From positions 124,001 through 188,000 of the forward strand of contig JAUIGE010000006.1 in NCBI GenBank assembly GCA_030430205.1: 64,000 nt of DNA, read 5' to 3'. This document shows, piece by piece, positions 8,779 to 18,000 of this stretch. The position numbers were made by a program, and so were the translations under genes. The notes beneath the pieces are model-generated. The model worked only from the letters and a program-made list of their open reading frames with translations, was not told where the DNA came from and ran no database searches. The stretch is from Bacteroidia bacterium (GTDB lineage: Bacteria; Bacteroidota; Bacteroidia; J057). How positions within the stretch are numbered: the first letter of the stretch is position 1; the number at the start of each line of letters is the position of its first letter.

Positions 8779-8806
8779 CTGGTCAGGATTAGGAAATCCT
8801 GACCAG
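8779..8806. repeat. Perfect 12-bp hairpin downstream of feoB and mutS
   Basis: CTGGTCAGGATT and AATCCTGACCAG pair perfectly around a 4-nt loop. There is no T run on either side, so a classical intrinsic terminator is not supported. It lies between two convergent genes. Confidence 0.7.
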
Positions 8807-8859
8807 CGGGGTTCGTGCTTTCCGTGAGCATGCTTGATCAGCACCCAGACTTACAAAAA

Positions 8860-8880
8860 ACGAAGAACCAAAAACGAAAA
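8860..8880. repeat. Short heptamer tract beside mutS stop
   Basis: Three consecutive 7-mers, ACGAAGA, ACCAAAA and ACGAAAA, end 6 bp from the mutS stop codon. Same unit length as the other arrays, different sequence. Confidence 0.55.
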
Positions 8881-8886
8881 ACGTCT

Positions 8887-11511
8887 TTACTCCACCAAAG
8901 CCCCCTTAATCTCCTGCAACTTCAGCAGCGCCTCCACCGGCGTCATCCGGTCAATATCAACTCCGGCGAGGATTTCCCGGATCTTCAGCGTATCTGAATC
9001 TTTCAACTCAAACATATTGAGTTGGAGGGAGGTCTTGGTTTCGGCAAATTTGACGCGCTTAGCAGCTTCTCCATCATTCACTTTGTTGGCTTCAAAGTGG
9101 ACGAGTAGCTCTTTGGCGCGGGAGACGACGCTGGCGGGCATGCCTGCCATGGCGGCTACGTTGATGCCGAAGCTGTGCTCGGAGCCACCGGGTTTGAGGG
9201 TGCGGAGGAAAAGGATTTTTCCGTCGATCTCCTTGACAGAAACATTGTAATTTTTGACGCGGTCGAGTCGGTTTTCGAGCTCGTTGAGCTCGTGGTAGTG
9301 GGTGGCAAAAAGCGTTTTTGCCTTGCCGCCCTTCACGCCGTGAAGGTACTCCACCAGCGCCCAGGCGATGGAAACGCCATCGTAAGTGGAGGTTCCCCGC
9401 CCGATCTCATCGAGCAGGACGAGGCTGCGATCGGTCGCATTGTTGGCGATCTGCGCCGTTTCGTTCATCTCCACCATGAAGGTGGACTCCCCGGTAGAGA
9501 TATTGTCGGAAGCGCCGACCCGCGTAAATACCTTATCCACCGCGCCCAGCGTGACCTGCTCTGCCGGCACAAAGCTGCCCATCTGGGCCATCAGCACGAT
9601 CAGCGCCGTTTGGCGCAGGAGCGCAGATTTGCCGGCCATATTGGGGCCGGTGATGATGATGATCTGCTGGAGTTTGTTGTCCAGGAAAATATCATTGGGC
9701 ACATAGGGGCTTTCCGGCGGCAAGGTTTTTTCAATCACCGGATGGCGGCCTGCCCGTATGTCAATGGCATGGCCATTGTTCATTTCCGGCTTGGTGTAGT
9801 TGTTTTGTTGCGCTACCAGCGCAAAGCTGGTCAGCATGTCCAGCTCAGCTACCAGCTGGGCATTGTGCTGAATGGTCCCCACAAAGCCTTGCATGGCTTG
9901 CAAAAACTCCTGATAGAGTTCATTTTCTATCGAAAGAATCCGCTCCTGGGCATTCAGAATTTTATCTTCATAAATTTTGAGTTCTTCGGTGATGTAACGC
10001 TCGGCATTGGTGAGGGTTTGCTTGCGGATCCAATCCTCAGGGGCTTTGTCCTTATGGGCATTGGTCACTTCGAGATAATAGCCAAAAACCTTGTTGAAGC
10101 CGATTTTGAGGGAACTGATGCCCGTGCGCTGTATCTCTCTTTGCTGCATTTTGAGCAAATAATCCTTTCCGCTTTTGCGCAATCCCCGCAACTCATCGAG
10201 TTCTTCGGAAACGCCATTTCGAATGACATTTCCGTCATTGATGTTGGCGCTGACTTCGTCCAGCAGGAAGCGAAAAAGCACTTCCAGTGCCGGGGTGACG
10301 TCTTCAAAGGCATCCGCCTTTTTGTTCAGCTCTTTGGCGTGAAAGGCGCGAAGCGTCTCCTTGATCGGGGCCAAAAGCCCCAGGGAATCTCGCAATAAAC
10401 TCGCTTCGCGAGGGCTGAGGCGCTGCGTAGCGAGCTTGGAGGCGAGTCGCTCCAGGTCACCCAACTGCTTGAGTTGGCCGCACATCACATGGAGGTACTG
10501 AGGGGTTTTGATAAAAGTCTCTGTGATGTCTAGCCGATGCCGGATGGCATTGATGTCTTTGAGCGGCAGCAGCAGCGCCCTGCGCAGCATACGGGCACCC
10601 ATGGGGGTGAGGGTATGGTCGAGGATATCGACGAGGGCCGTGCCATCGGGATGCAGGGGCTGGATCAGCTCCAGGTTGCGGACGGTAAACTGGTCCAGCC
10701 AGACAAAGCTGGAATCGTCAAAACGATAAATGCGGGAGATATGGCTGAGATTGCGCTGGTGGTTTTCCTCCAGATAATAGAGGATAGCGCCGGCAGCGAT
10801 GGTGCCGAAGGTCTCTTTTTCCAGACCAAAGCCTTTGAGAGAAGTCGTACCAAAATGCTTGAGCAATTTTTCATTGCAGTAGTCGAACTGGAAAACCCAT
10901 TCGTCTATGCGGGAAATGTAAAATTTATCCCCAAAATCATCCTTAAAGCGCCTCAGGTCATTTTTACATACCAAAATTTCTGTGGGAGAAAGGGTATTGA
11001 GTATTTTATCTACATAGGAAATGCTGCCTGAAAAGCAGAAAAAATCACCGGTAGACACCTCTACAAAAGCCACGCCCATTTCTTTATTGGAACCATAAAA
11101 CAGGGATGCGAGGTAGTTGTGTTTGTGGGTTTCGAGGACTTTGTCATTGAAGGTAACCCCGGGCGTCACCAGCTCCGTCACGCCGCGTTTGACCACGCCC
11201 TGGGCTTGTTTGGGATCTTCGAGTTGGTCACAGACGGCGACACGTTTGCCGGCACGGACCAGCTTAGGTAAGTAGGTATCCAGAGAATGGTGCGGAAAGC
11301 CTGCCAATTCCAGTTTGGAACCGCCATTGTTTCGATTGGTCAATACGATGCCCAATATTTTGGCTGCCACGATGGCATCATCTCCAAAGGTCTCATAAAA
11401 ATCCCCTACCCGAAACAACAATATCGTTCCGGGATATTTAGCCTTGAGGGCATTAAACTGCTTCATCATGGGGGTTACTTTCCCCGCTTTCTTCGTTTTT
11501 GTTCCAGCCAC
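8887..11511 (-). CDS. mutS: DNA mismatch repair protein MutS
   Basis: MutS of 874 residues, recognising base mismatches and small loops and recruiting MutL. The mismatch-wedge motif FYE lies at 38-40 (FRVGDFYETFG). The clamp and lever regions follow, then the ABC-type ATPase with Walker A GPNMAGKS (about residue 620), the signature STGESTFMVEM, Walker B LVLLDEIGRGTS, and the H-loop region FATHYHELNEL. The C-terminal helix-turn-helix 'GMPASVVSRAKELL' is present. Length is normal for bacterial MutS. No mutL is nearby. Confidence 0.97.
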   Translation of the reverse strand: MAGTKTKKAGKVTPMMKQFNALKAKYPGTILLFRVGDFYETFGDDAIVAAKILGIVLTNRNNGGSKLELAGFPHHSLDTYLPKLVRAGKRVAVCDQLEDPKQAQGVVKRGVTELVTPGVTFNDKVLETHKHNYLASLFYGSNKEMGVAFVEVSTGDFFCFSGSISYVDKILNTLSPTEILVCKNDLRRFKDDFGDKFYISRIDEWVFQFDYCNEKLLKHFGTTSLKGFGLEKETFGTIAAGAILYYLEENHQRNLSHISRIYRFDDSSFVWLDQFTVRNLELIQPLHPDGTALVDILDHTLTPMGARMLRRALLLPLKDINAIRHRLDITETFIKTPQYLHVMCGQLKQLGDLERLASKLATQRLSPREASLLRDSLGLLAPIKETLRAFHAKELNKKADAFEDVTPALEVLFRFLLDEVSANINDGNVIRNGVSEELDELRGLRKSGKDYLLKMQQREIQRTGISSLKIGFNKVFGYYLEVTNAHKDKAPEDWIRKQTLTNAERYITEELKIYEDKILNAQERILSIENELYQEFLQAMQGFVGTIQHNAQLVAELDMLTSFALVAQQNNYTKPEMNNGHAIDIRAGRHPVIEKTLPPESPYVPNDIFLDNKLQQIIIITGPNMAGKSALLRQTALIVLMAQMGSFVPAEQVTLGAVDKVFTRVGASDNISTGESTFMVEMNETAQIANNATDRSLVLLDEIGRGTSTYDGVSIAWALVEYLHGVKGGKAKTLFATHYHELNELENRLDRVKNYNVSVKEIDGKILFLRTLKPGGSEHSFGINVAAMAGMPASVVSRAKELLVHFEANKVNDGEAAKRVKFAETKTSLQLNMFELKDSDTLKIREILAGVDIDRMTPVEALLKLQEIKGALVE

Positions 11512-11563
11512 TTGTATCTTTTTTTTTGCTAAAATATAGGCTATTACCAGCTATCACTACAAG

Positions 11564-11667
11564 GCAATTGAAAATGGAAAATTGACAATTGACAATTCAA
11601 ACCAGATCGCTCATTGTCCATTGTCCATTGTCCATTGTCCATTGTCCCTCGTCCCTCGTCCCTCGTC
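11564..11667. repeat. Heptamer palindrome, unrelated sequence (5 + 8 units)
   Basis: Left arm 11564-11598: GCAATTG, AAAATGG, AAAATTG, ACAATTG, ACAATTC. A 13-nt loop follows, then the right arm 11612-11667: five copies of CATTGTC and three of CCTCGTC, all exactly in 7-bp phase. ACAATTG and CATTGTC are near complements, so the arms converge. It lies in the divergent gap between mutS and the kelch gene, about 50 bp from the mutS start. Confidence 0.9.
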
Positions 11668-11807
11668 AGTATCACCTACCCTAAATACTAAAGTATTCCT
11701 TTAATACAACAAATTTTCCAATATCGAAGGTAGGCATGAATAAAGGGCGATTCCAAAGGATTTTTCCACAGCTATGGAAAAGCTTTTCAATACATGGCTA
11801 AAATTTC

Positions 11808-11815
11808 TACTTTTG
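11808..11815 (+). promoter_or_regulatory. Bacteroidota -7 promoter motif
   Basis: TACTTTTG is an exact TAnnTTTG match upstream of the kelch gene. The rest of the 11512-11884 gap holds the heptamer palindrome and a mini-array; no other gene is seen. Confidence 0.5.
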
Positions 11816-11841
11816 CCTTCCCGCCTATGGTAGTACAGCAT

Positions 11842-11862
11842 GCAGTCGGCAGTAAGCAGTGT
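11842..11862 (+). repeat. Mini heptamer array in the kelch leader
   Basis: GCAGTCG, GCAGTAA and GCAGTGT are three consecutive 7-mers lying between the -7 motif and the chosen start codon. They argue that the upstream ATG at 11840 is not the true start. Confidence 0.55.
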
Positions 11863-11884
11863 GTATTATACTATTTTCCTTTTT

Positions 11885-13534
11885 ATGCAAAAGCTTTTTT
11901 TCTTTCTGGCAAGCCTCTTTGCCATGAATGCTTCATACGCTCAATTTTCGCCCTGGTACGAAGGCAGTCGCTGCCTTTATCATCAGGCAGAAGGCAACTG
12001 TGCCGCCTTTGGCGGCAAGCTTTTCGTTTTCAACGGATTTACCAATCCCGAATACGACCCGGCCTGCAGCCTGGGAGATGGGCAATGTATCTCTGATACG
12101 CTTGCATTTTTTGATCCGCAAAGTGGCCCTGGCGATAGCCTCGGTCGCCCGCTGGGCAGTTGGCAGCAATTTGTGCAAATGCCCTTGCCTGTCACCCATG
12201 TAGACGTGTCTGTGGTAGATGCAGAAATCTGGCTGGTAGGTGGATTTATGGGAGATCATGGCGGGCAGGCCACCAACAAGGTACAGATTTACAATCCCGC
12301 CATGAATCAATGGCGCTACGGCCCTGACTTACCGGTAGCTCATGCTTCCGGCACCACGGCCCAACTGGGCCGAAAAGTCTATGTCACCCACGGTTCCAAT
12401 CACCGTGGCGGTATCAATGAAAGACATTTTGTCTTTGACCTCGATCATCCAGCCTTAGGCTGGAAAGACCTCCGCCCTCCCCCCCTTTCGCTCAACCATG
12501 TAGGCGTGGCGGTGATGCGGGGCAAGATCTACACCGTCGGTGGGCAAAAATGCCACGATTGCTTTCCTTCCTTTCACCAATCGAGCCTCATGGAGTACGA
12601 TCCGGAAAAGGATCGTTGGTCCTATCTGGACTCTATGCCCCAAAACCGCTCGCATATCGAGCCCAGCGTCTTTGCCATGGATGGCAAGCTCTATGTAGGC
12701 GGCGGCAATTCCGACCAGGGATTTAAACGCGATATCATCGAGTATGATCCCGACAGCCGCCAATGGCGGCAGGTATATTATTTCCCCTCGCCTGATGGCG
12801 GGCAGTTTACCAGCTATTGGGCACCTTCAGTCAAGCCGATCGGCGATCAGCTGATCTTCGCCCATGGCGGTTTGAATGACTATACCGCTCCACGGGATCA
12901 GACTTTTTTGCTGCCGATACAGCGCCAAAGGCGCCATGAGTTGGTCTTTTCCAAAGACAGCCTCTTTTTCCGTTTGCCCGTCGATACGGTGGTTTCGGCG
13001 GAGATATTGCTTTGGACTTATAGCGGTGAAACCGCTTATGATTTTGAGCTGGGCAATGCGCCAGCCTGGCTGGCGCAGGTCAATGGGAGGATGTCTCTTC
13101 GCCCTTCGGGCGATGAGGTGGGATTTAGCATCCGGACGGACAGCATGGCTGCGGGAGTTTATTATTATGAACTGCAGGCAGTGGATGCTGACACCATGTT
13201 ACCTGCATTTAGTCCAGCCAGTATGATCCTTGTTTTGGAGGTCAAAAAGAGCCCCAATGTGGGCCTGGAAGCCCTGGCAGCTACAGATTGGCATATAGAA
13301 ATTCCCCACTTGCAGCAGGGGTTTCACTTTTTCACAGAGACTTCAAGCCCTGCATTCATGCAATGGAAAATAATTGATATGAAGGGGAATAGCATTTTTG
13401 AAGGAAGCAAATATGTGGCATCCAGCGGCAGGCATAAGCTGGGAAATAATATGCATAATATGCCTCCTGGAATGTATTTACTCTGGGTAAGAAGGAATGA
13501 AAAGGAAGTGTTGGTAAAGAAATTTCTACGGTAA
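11885..13534 (+). CDS. Secreted kelch-repeat protein with T9SS type A domain
   Basis: Exported protein of about 549 residues. A signal peptide (MQKLFFFLASLFAMNASYAQ) is followed by kelch propeller blades, visible as 'AEIWLVGGFMGD', 'GKIYTVGGQKCHD' and 'GKLYVGGGNSDQG' with the paired Gly and spaced Tyr/Trp of the family. A beta-sandwich follows (about 370-465). The last 85 residues have the T9SS type A look: IIDMKGNSIFEG, NMPPGMYLLWVRR, VKKFLR. Kelch propellers usually bind protein or glycan; no catalytic residues stand out. The ATG at 11885 gives a clean signal peptide; the one at 11840 lies beside a repeat and is disfavoured. Confidence 0.8.
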   Translation: MQKLFFFLASLFAMNASYAQFSPWYEGSRCLYHQAEGNCAAFGGKLFVFNGFTNPEYDPACSLGDGQCISDTLAFFDPQSGPGDSLGRPLGSWQQFVQMPLPVTHVDVSVVDAEIWLVGGFMGDHGGQATNKVQIYNPAMNQWRYGPDLPVAHASGTTAQLGRKVYVTHGSNHRGGINERHFVFDLDHPALGWKDLRPPPLSLNHVGVAVMRGKIYTVGGQKCHDCFPSFHQSSLMEYDPEKDRWSYLDSMPQNRSHIEPSVFAMDGKLYVGGGNSDQGFKRDIIEYDPDSRQWRQVYYFPSPDGGQFTSYWAPSVKPIGDQLIFAHGGLNDYTAPRDQTFLLPIQRQRRHELVFSKDSLFFRLPVDTVVSAEILLWTYSGETAYDFELGNAPAWLAQVNGRMSLRPSGDEVGFSIRTDSMAAGVYYYELQAVDADTMLPAFSPASMILVLEVKKSPNVGLEALAATDWHIEIPHLQQGFHFFTETSSPAFMQWKIIDMKGNSIFEGSKYVASSGRHKLGNNMHNMPPGMYLLWVRRNEKEVLVKKFLR

Positions 13535-13567
13535 AATTTCCTACTTTCGCCCCCAAAACAACTCCCC

Positions 13568-14101
13568 ATGCGAAAACTCCGGGTCGAAGAAATGGACCGC
13601 CTCAGCCTTGAGGACTTCAAATCTGCCACAAAAAACGAGCTGATCATTGTTTTGGATGATGTGCGCAGCATGCACAATGTAGGCTCTATCCTGCGTACTG
13701 CTGATGCTTTTCTGGTGAAAAGGGTGCTGCTGTGCGGCATCACGCCGCGGCCACCGCATCGCGAGATCCGCAAGACGGCTATCGGGGCTGAGGAAAGCGT
13801 GGACTGGCGTCATGAAGCTTCAGCTTTGGAGGCGGCGAGCAAGCTGAAAGCGGAGGGCTACCAGCTCCTGGCGGTTGAGCAGGCGGAAGGCAGCGTTTCG
13901 CTGCAGGATTTTTTACCCAGTGTTGAAGAGAAATACGCCCTCATCGTAGGGCATGAGATAGATGGAGTAAAGCAAGAGATCATTGATCTTTGTGATGCAT
14001 GCCTGGAGATCCCTCAGTTTGGCACCAAACATAGCCTGAATGTATCTGTGGCAACAGGAATTGCCATGTACCAACTAACATTTCGAGGCAAGCATAGTTA
14101 A
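13568..14101 (+). CDS. TrmH/SpoU-family RNA 2'-O-methyltransferase
   Basis: 177-residue SPOUT-class enzyme methylating ribose in tRNA or rRNA. The three family motifs are visible: N-x-G-x-I-x-R-T (NVGSILRTADAF, about 37-48), the middle motif GHEIDGV (usually GNExxGV, with His replacing Asn here), and the knot motif IPQFGTKHSLNVSVATGIAMYQL near the C terminus, which binds SAM. The protein lacks the N-terminal L30e-like substrate domain found in RlmB. A TACTTTCG promoter-like motif lies about 18 bp upstream. Target nucleotide unknown. Confidence 0.85.
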   Translation: MRKLRVEEMDRLSLEDFKSATKNELIIVLDDVRSMHNVGSILRTADAFLVKRVLLCGITPRPPHREIRKTAIGAEESVDWRHEASALEAASKLKAEGYQLLAVEQAEGSVSLQDFLPSVEEKYALIVGHEIDGVKQEIIDLCDACLEIPQFGTKHSLNVSVATGIAMYQLTFRGKHS

Positions 14102-14139
14102 GGATTTTATGTTTCACATACTTAATTTTATCTAATTTC

Positions 14140-14610
14140 ATGGCAATTCAAATAGGACAAAAAGCGCCTGATTTTCATTTGGTATCTTCCGACAAAGCGG
14201 AAGTAAAACTGGAACAGTACAAAGGCAAGAATCTCTTGCTGTTGTTTTTCCCCTTCGCATTCACAGGCGTATGCACAGCAGAACTTTGCTCAACACGCGA
14301 TAATATCGGTGTTTATGAAGGCGCAAATGCAGAAGTTTTAGCGGTTTCTGTGGATGCACCAGCCACCCTCAAGGTTTTTAAGGAACATCATAACTTCAAT
14401 TTCACCCTGGCTTCTGACTTCAATAAAGAAGCTTCTCCGGCATACGGATCTTTTTATGATGTCTTTGCATTGGGATTAAAAGGCGTTTCCAAGCGATCTG
14501 CTTTTGTGATCGACAAAGAAGGGATCATCCGCTATGCGGAGGTTTTGGATAATGCGGGCGAACAGCCCAACTTCGAAGCCATACAGCAAACATTGGCTTC
14601 ATTGAATTAA
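14140..14610 (+). CDS. Peroxiredoxin (AhpC/TSA family, PrxQ/BCP-like)
   Basis: 156-residue thiol peroxidase reducing H2O2 or organic peroxides. The thioredoxin-like fold starts IGQKAPDF and carries the active site PFAFTGVCTAELC: peroxidatic Cys45 preceded by Thr42, and a second Cys at 50. The C-x4-C spacing is that of atypical two-Cys PrxQ/BCP enzymes, although the rest also resembles AhpE. It follows the methyltransferase gene by 38 bp and is closed by a terminator. Confidence 0.88.
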   Translation: MAIQIGQKAPDFHLVSSDKAEVKLEQYKGKNLLLLFFPFAFTGVCTAELCSTRDNIGVYEGANAEVLAVSVDAPATLKVFKEHHNFNFTLASDFNKEASPAYGSFYDVFALGLKGVSKRSAFVIDKEGIIRYAEVLDNAGEQPNFEAIQQTLASLN

Positions 14611-14635
14611 ACCCACTACGTATTTATTGGTATAA

Positions 14636-14670
14636 CCTCGTAAGATTTTTCCTTGCGAGGTCTTTTTTTG
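14636..14670 (+). terminator. Rho-independent terminator after the peroxiredoxin gene
   Basis: CCTCGTAAG (14636-14644) and CTTGCGAGG (14652-14660) form a 9-bp stem with one G-U pair, followed by TCTTTTTTT. Confidence 0.85.
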
Positions 14671-14949
14671 GATAAAAATTCGAAAATCAAACTATTTCAA
14701 TCCTGCACTTTCATGGAGTATAATCATTCTATATTGGTTAAATAACCCTTAAGCAGGAATATCCTTTCAACAAAAGCCCCAATTTCATTAAAAAACAGAA
14801 TTAAACGAAATGTGAAAGGATTCCCATCTTATTGTATTGGATTTAGCTTCAATTGGTCATAGAATTGTATTCATAAGTAATTGTTAACGGTAAACATTTT
14901 TTTCTCTCATTCAATGTAGGTAGGGCCTTCCAGGTAGAAGGCTTTTTTA
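14671..14949 (+). ncRNA. Possible small RNA ended by an orphan terminator
   Basis: No reading frame of note occupies this stretch. It ends in a clear intrinsic terminator: GCCTTC (14925-14930), a 6-nt loop, GAAGGC (14937-14942), then six T. The preceding gene already has its own terminator at 14636, so this second one implies a separate short transcript. Its 5' end is unknown and no known RNA family is recognised. The remaining 14950-15093 is the leader of the metalloprotease gene. Confidence 0.3.
14925..14949 (+). terminator. Orphan rho-independent terminator
   Basis: Perfect 6-bp GC-rich stem GCCTTC/GAAGGC with T6 tail. No coding gene precedes it within 300 bp. Confidence 0.8.
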
Positions 14950-15093
14950 TTCAACACAAGACGATCTTTTGCCACGAAACTGGCAACTCACCTTTACTCA
15001 CTCTCTGTATTTTATTGGTCCCCTATTATGGATTCCCACAGCATTTATGCAAATAAATAGCTGATAAGAGGAATATTCAATTCTGCATCTATT

Positions 15094-18000
15094 ATGAAAA
15101 ATTTGCTCCTGGGAGTGGTATGCACGCTTTTTTCTGTAGTTTCATCTGCTCAAACGTTTCAACAAGCACCCATTTTTGGTGGACAATCGGTCCAGCAACT
15201 TTACCATCAAGCCATCCAAAATCAGATCCAGCAAGGCCAATTTGAAGGCTTTCATTGCGGAAATGATTACAACAATTCGGCTTTGATTCCAGCCTCTTCT
15301 CCCTGTTTTGAAGTAACGAAAGGCTATGGCAGCATTTGCTGGAATCCCAGCTCCGGAGGTGCCAATAATATCGATCCGGCCTGTAGCATTGCACCTTTAT
15401 CTTTTCCCACTACCAATGGGGGAAAATACCAGGTGCCCATTCGCATCACGATATTCGAAGACAGCAACTGGATAGGGGCAAATTATCTCAATGGCACGGG
15501 CTTCCAGCAGCTTTCCGATCCTGCTATTGACCAGAAACTGGCCGCCATCAATGCTTTGTATGGCAATGCTCAGATACAATTTTATGAGTGTCGCGCAAGA
15601 AACAGGGTACAAAATGCCGATATGTTTGATTTTTACCAGAACAATGATCCCAATACAGGCGAAAATGACGGCACAGGGGACCTGAATCAAACCGCGATGT
15701 TTGATCAGCAAAATGTGATCAATATTTACTTCGTTGGCGGCATCGAAGGCGATCATGATTGCTGCGGCACGATGGGCTTTGCGCCCTACCCTCCCAGTAG
15801 GGATTTCATCATCATGCGCTATGGTACAGCTGTAGGCGGTACTACCTTTGAACATGAACTGGGTCATTATTTTGGTCTTCACCATACCCATAAGGCAGGA
15901 CCGAGCCTCTCTACCGGAGATGTCTATGGTTTCCCAGATGGTAATCTTTACAATTGTGATTGTAAGACTAGCGGAGATGGCATATGCGATACCTGGCCAG
16001 ATCCGAATTTTTCGTATCAGTGCGGCTCCAATTGCTGGGGCCTGGACGCCTACTGCTTCATTTCGGATGTATATCCGCGTTGTGAGTTTGACTCCGCAGG
16101 CTTTGCCTGCGTGTCCGGCGCCAACAATGCCCCTGCCACAGCCCTTCCCCTCAACCCCAACCATGGGGTGAATAGTGGCAATGGAATGAGCACCATTTTG
16201 AATGAAAATGTGATGACCTACAACCTCTACAATGGCTGTCGTCAGGCTTTTTCTCCCTGTCAATACAAAAAAATTAACGACGTCTTACTTAACTGCCGAA
16301 GCTACCTATGCTATAGCGGGCCTGAGCGCTACTTCAGCAGCCAGGCTCCCGGCGATCCCCATTCTCCTCATCAGGAGATCTGCGTAGGCGATCCGGCACC
16401 GACTTTCATCGCCACTTTTCCCGGCAGTAATTCCGCCTCTTTTAACTGGTATGCAGAAGAAAATAGCAGCCAGGCTCTTGTTTTGGGCAGCACTACATTT
16501 ACCCCCGCACTTGGCAGCGGACCGGGACAACTGAACAATATGTTGCCAGGCACCTACTATTTCTACCTCCAGGGTGTCAATAGTTACAATGATTGCAAAA
16601 TGCGGGTGGAAGTAGTGGTAAATCCTTCTGCGGGTCCTGCAAGCAGCACTGCGGGTATGGATTCTCTTTCTCTTTGTGGCCAAAGCACTTTGCTCCTCCA
16701 GGCCCATGCGGCTCAACTTTATCCCAACGAAATCGTGGGTTGGTGGATCAGCAATTCTCCTTTGAGCTTTACCGATCAAAATGATTTGGATATTCAGCTT
16801 GCCAATGTCAGCCTGGGAGGCAGCATCAATCAAGCCAGCCTGAACCATCTTTTTCCCGCTGCTGTCAATAAAAAGGAATTGAGCCTTTCCATTGATTGCA
16901 GCCAACTCACTGCTAATCACCAGTATTATGCTACGCCTCTTGTCTCCAAAGACAATGTCGCTCCACCGAGTGGATTCACAGCCGGGCCTCAAAGCCTGAA
17001 TGATTATAACAATGGAAATCCAGGCGTAACGGAAATCATCATTCCAGCCTTCCAACTTCCTTCAAATGCCCTTTTGGAACAAGTCTGCATCGACCTGGTG
17101 CATCCCGTCACCAATGATCTGGTGATAGACCTTATCGCTCCAGATGGGACAGTGATACCCATGGTAACCTTCTTGCCATTCACCTATCCAAGAGGTGATT
17201 TCGATGCTTGCCTGGTGGATGATGGTACGGGTGCCAGCACCTTTTTGGGGTGTAATGGCAATACTTCAGAAGCCTGTTTTGTAGGTTCAATAGAAAGCGT
17301 AACGCCCTTTTCCGCCTACCAGGGGAATCCCAATGGGGATTGGACGCTGCGCATCACAGACCAAAATAATGCAGGATTTGGCGGCAGCCTGACCCATGCC
17401 GAGTTGATTTTTGATCAATCTCCTGTGGCATTGATTTTTCCCGATGTGGAACTATCGGACTGTACCATCGGCGAGCCGGTGAAGTTTAGCTGCAATTGTG
17501 GCAACAACAATGGCGGAAATGTAAGCAACCTTATCGCCACACATCCTCAGGATAGCGCCCTGGGATATAGCCAGTTGAAACTGGCCTGGACTCCTCCTCC
17601 GATCCAACCGGATGGTTACCTGATACAATTTAGCGACGACAATGGACAAAGCTGGCATAGTCCACAAACGCATCCCTGGATCAATGAAATTCATTATGAC
17701 AATGCAGGTGCAGATGTAAATGAGGGCGTAGAAATCGCGGGAGCCGCAGGCATGAACTTGTCCTGTTATGGACTTTATTTATATGATGGAGCCAATGGCA
17801 GTGTATATGGTTCTCCTCTTTCCTTAACGGGTATTTTTAGTGATGAAGGAACGGGCTATGGAGCTTTATGGTTTGGGATAAATGCCATGCAAAACCAGGC
17901 CGATGGCCTTGCTTTGGTCTATGAGGGAAATGGCGATTGCAATTGCCCGGGATCACAACAAGTGATCGAATTGCTCAGCTATGAAGCTGCATTCAGTTGC

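Noticed and set aside
8779-8806. Intrinsic terminator of feoB
   Set aside because: The hairpin is perfect but lacks a T run on either strand and lies about 380 bp after the stop codon.
9175-10398. 407-codon plus-strand frame
   Set aside because: Shadow of mutS, which is certain.
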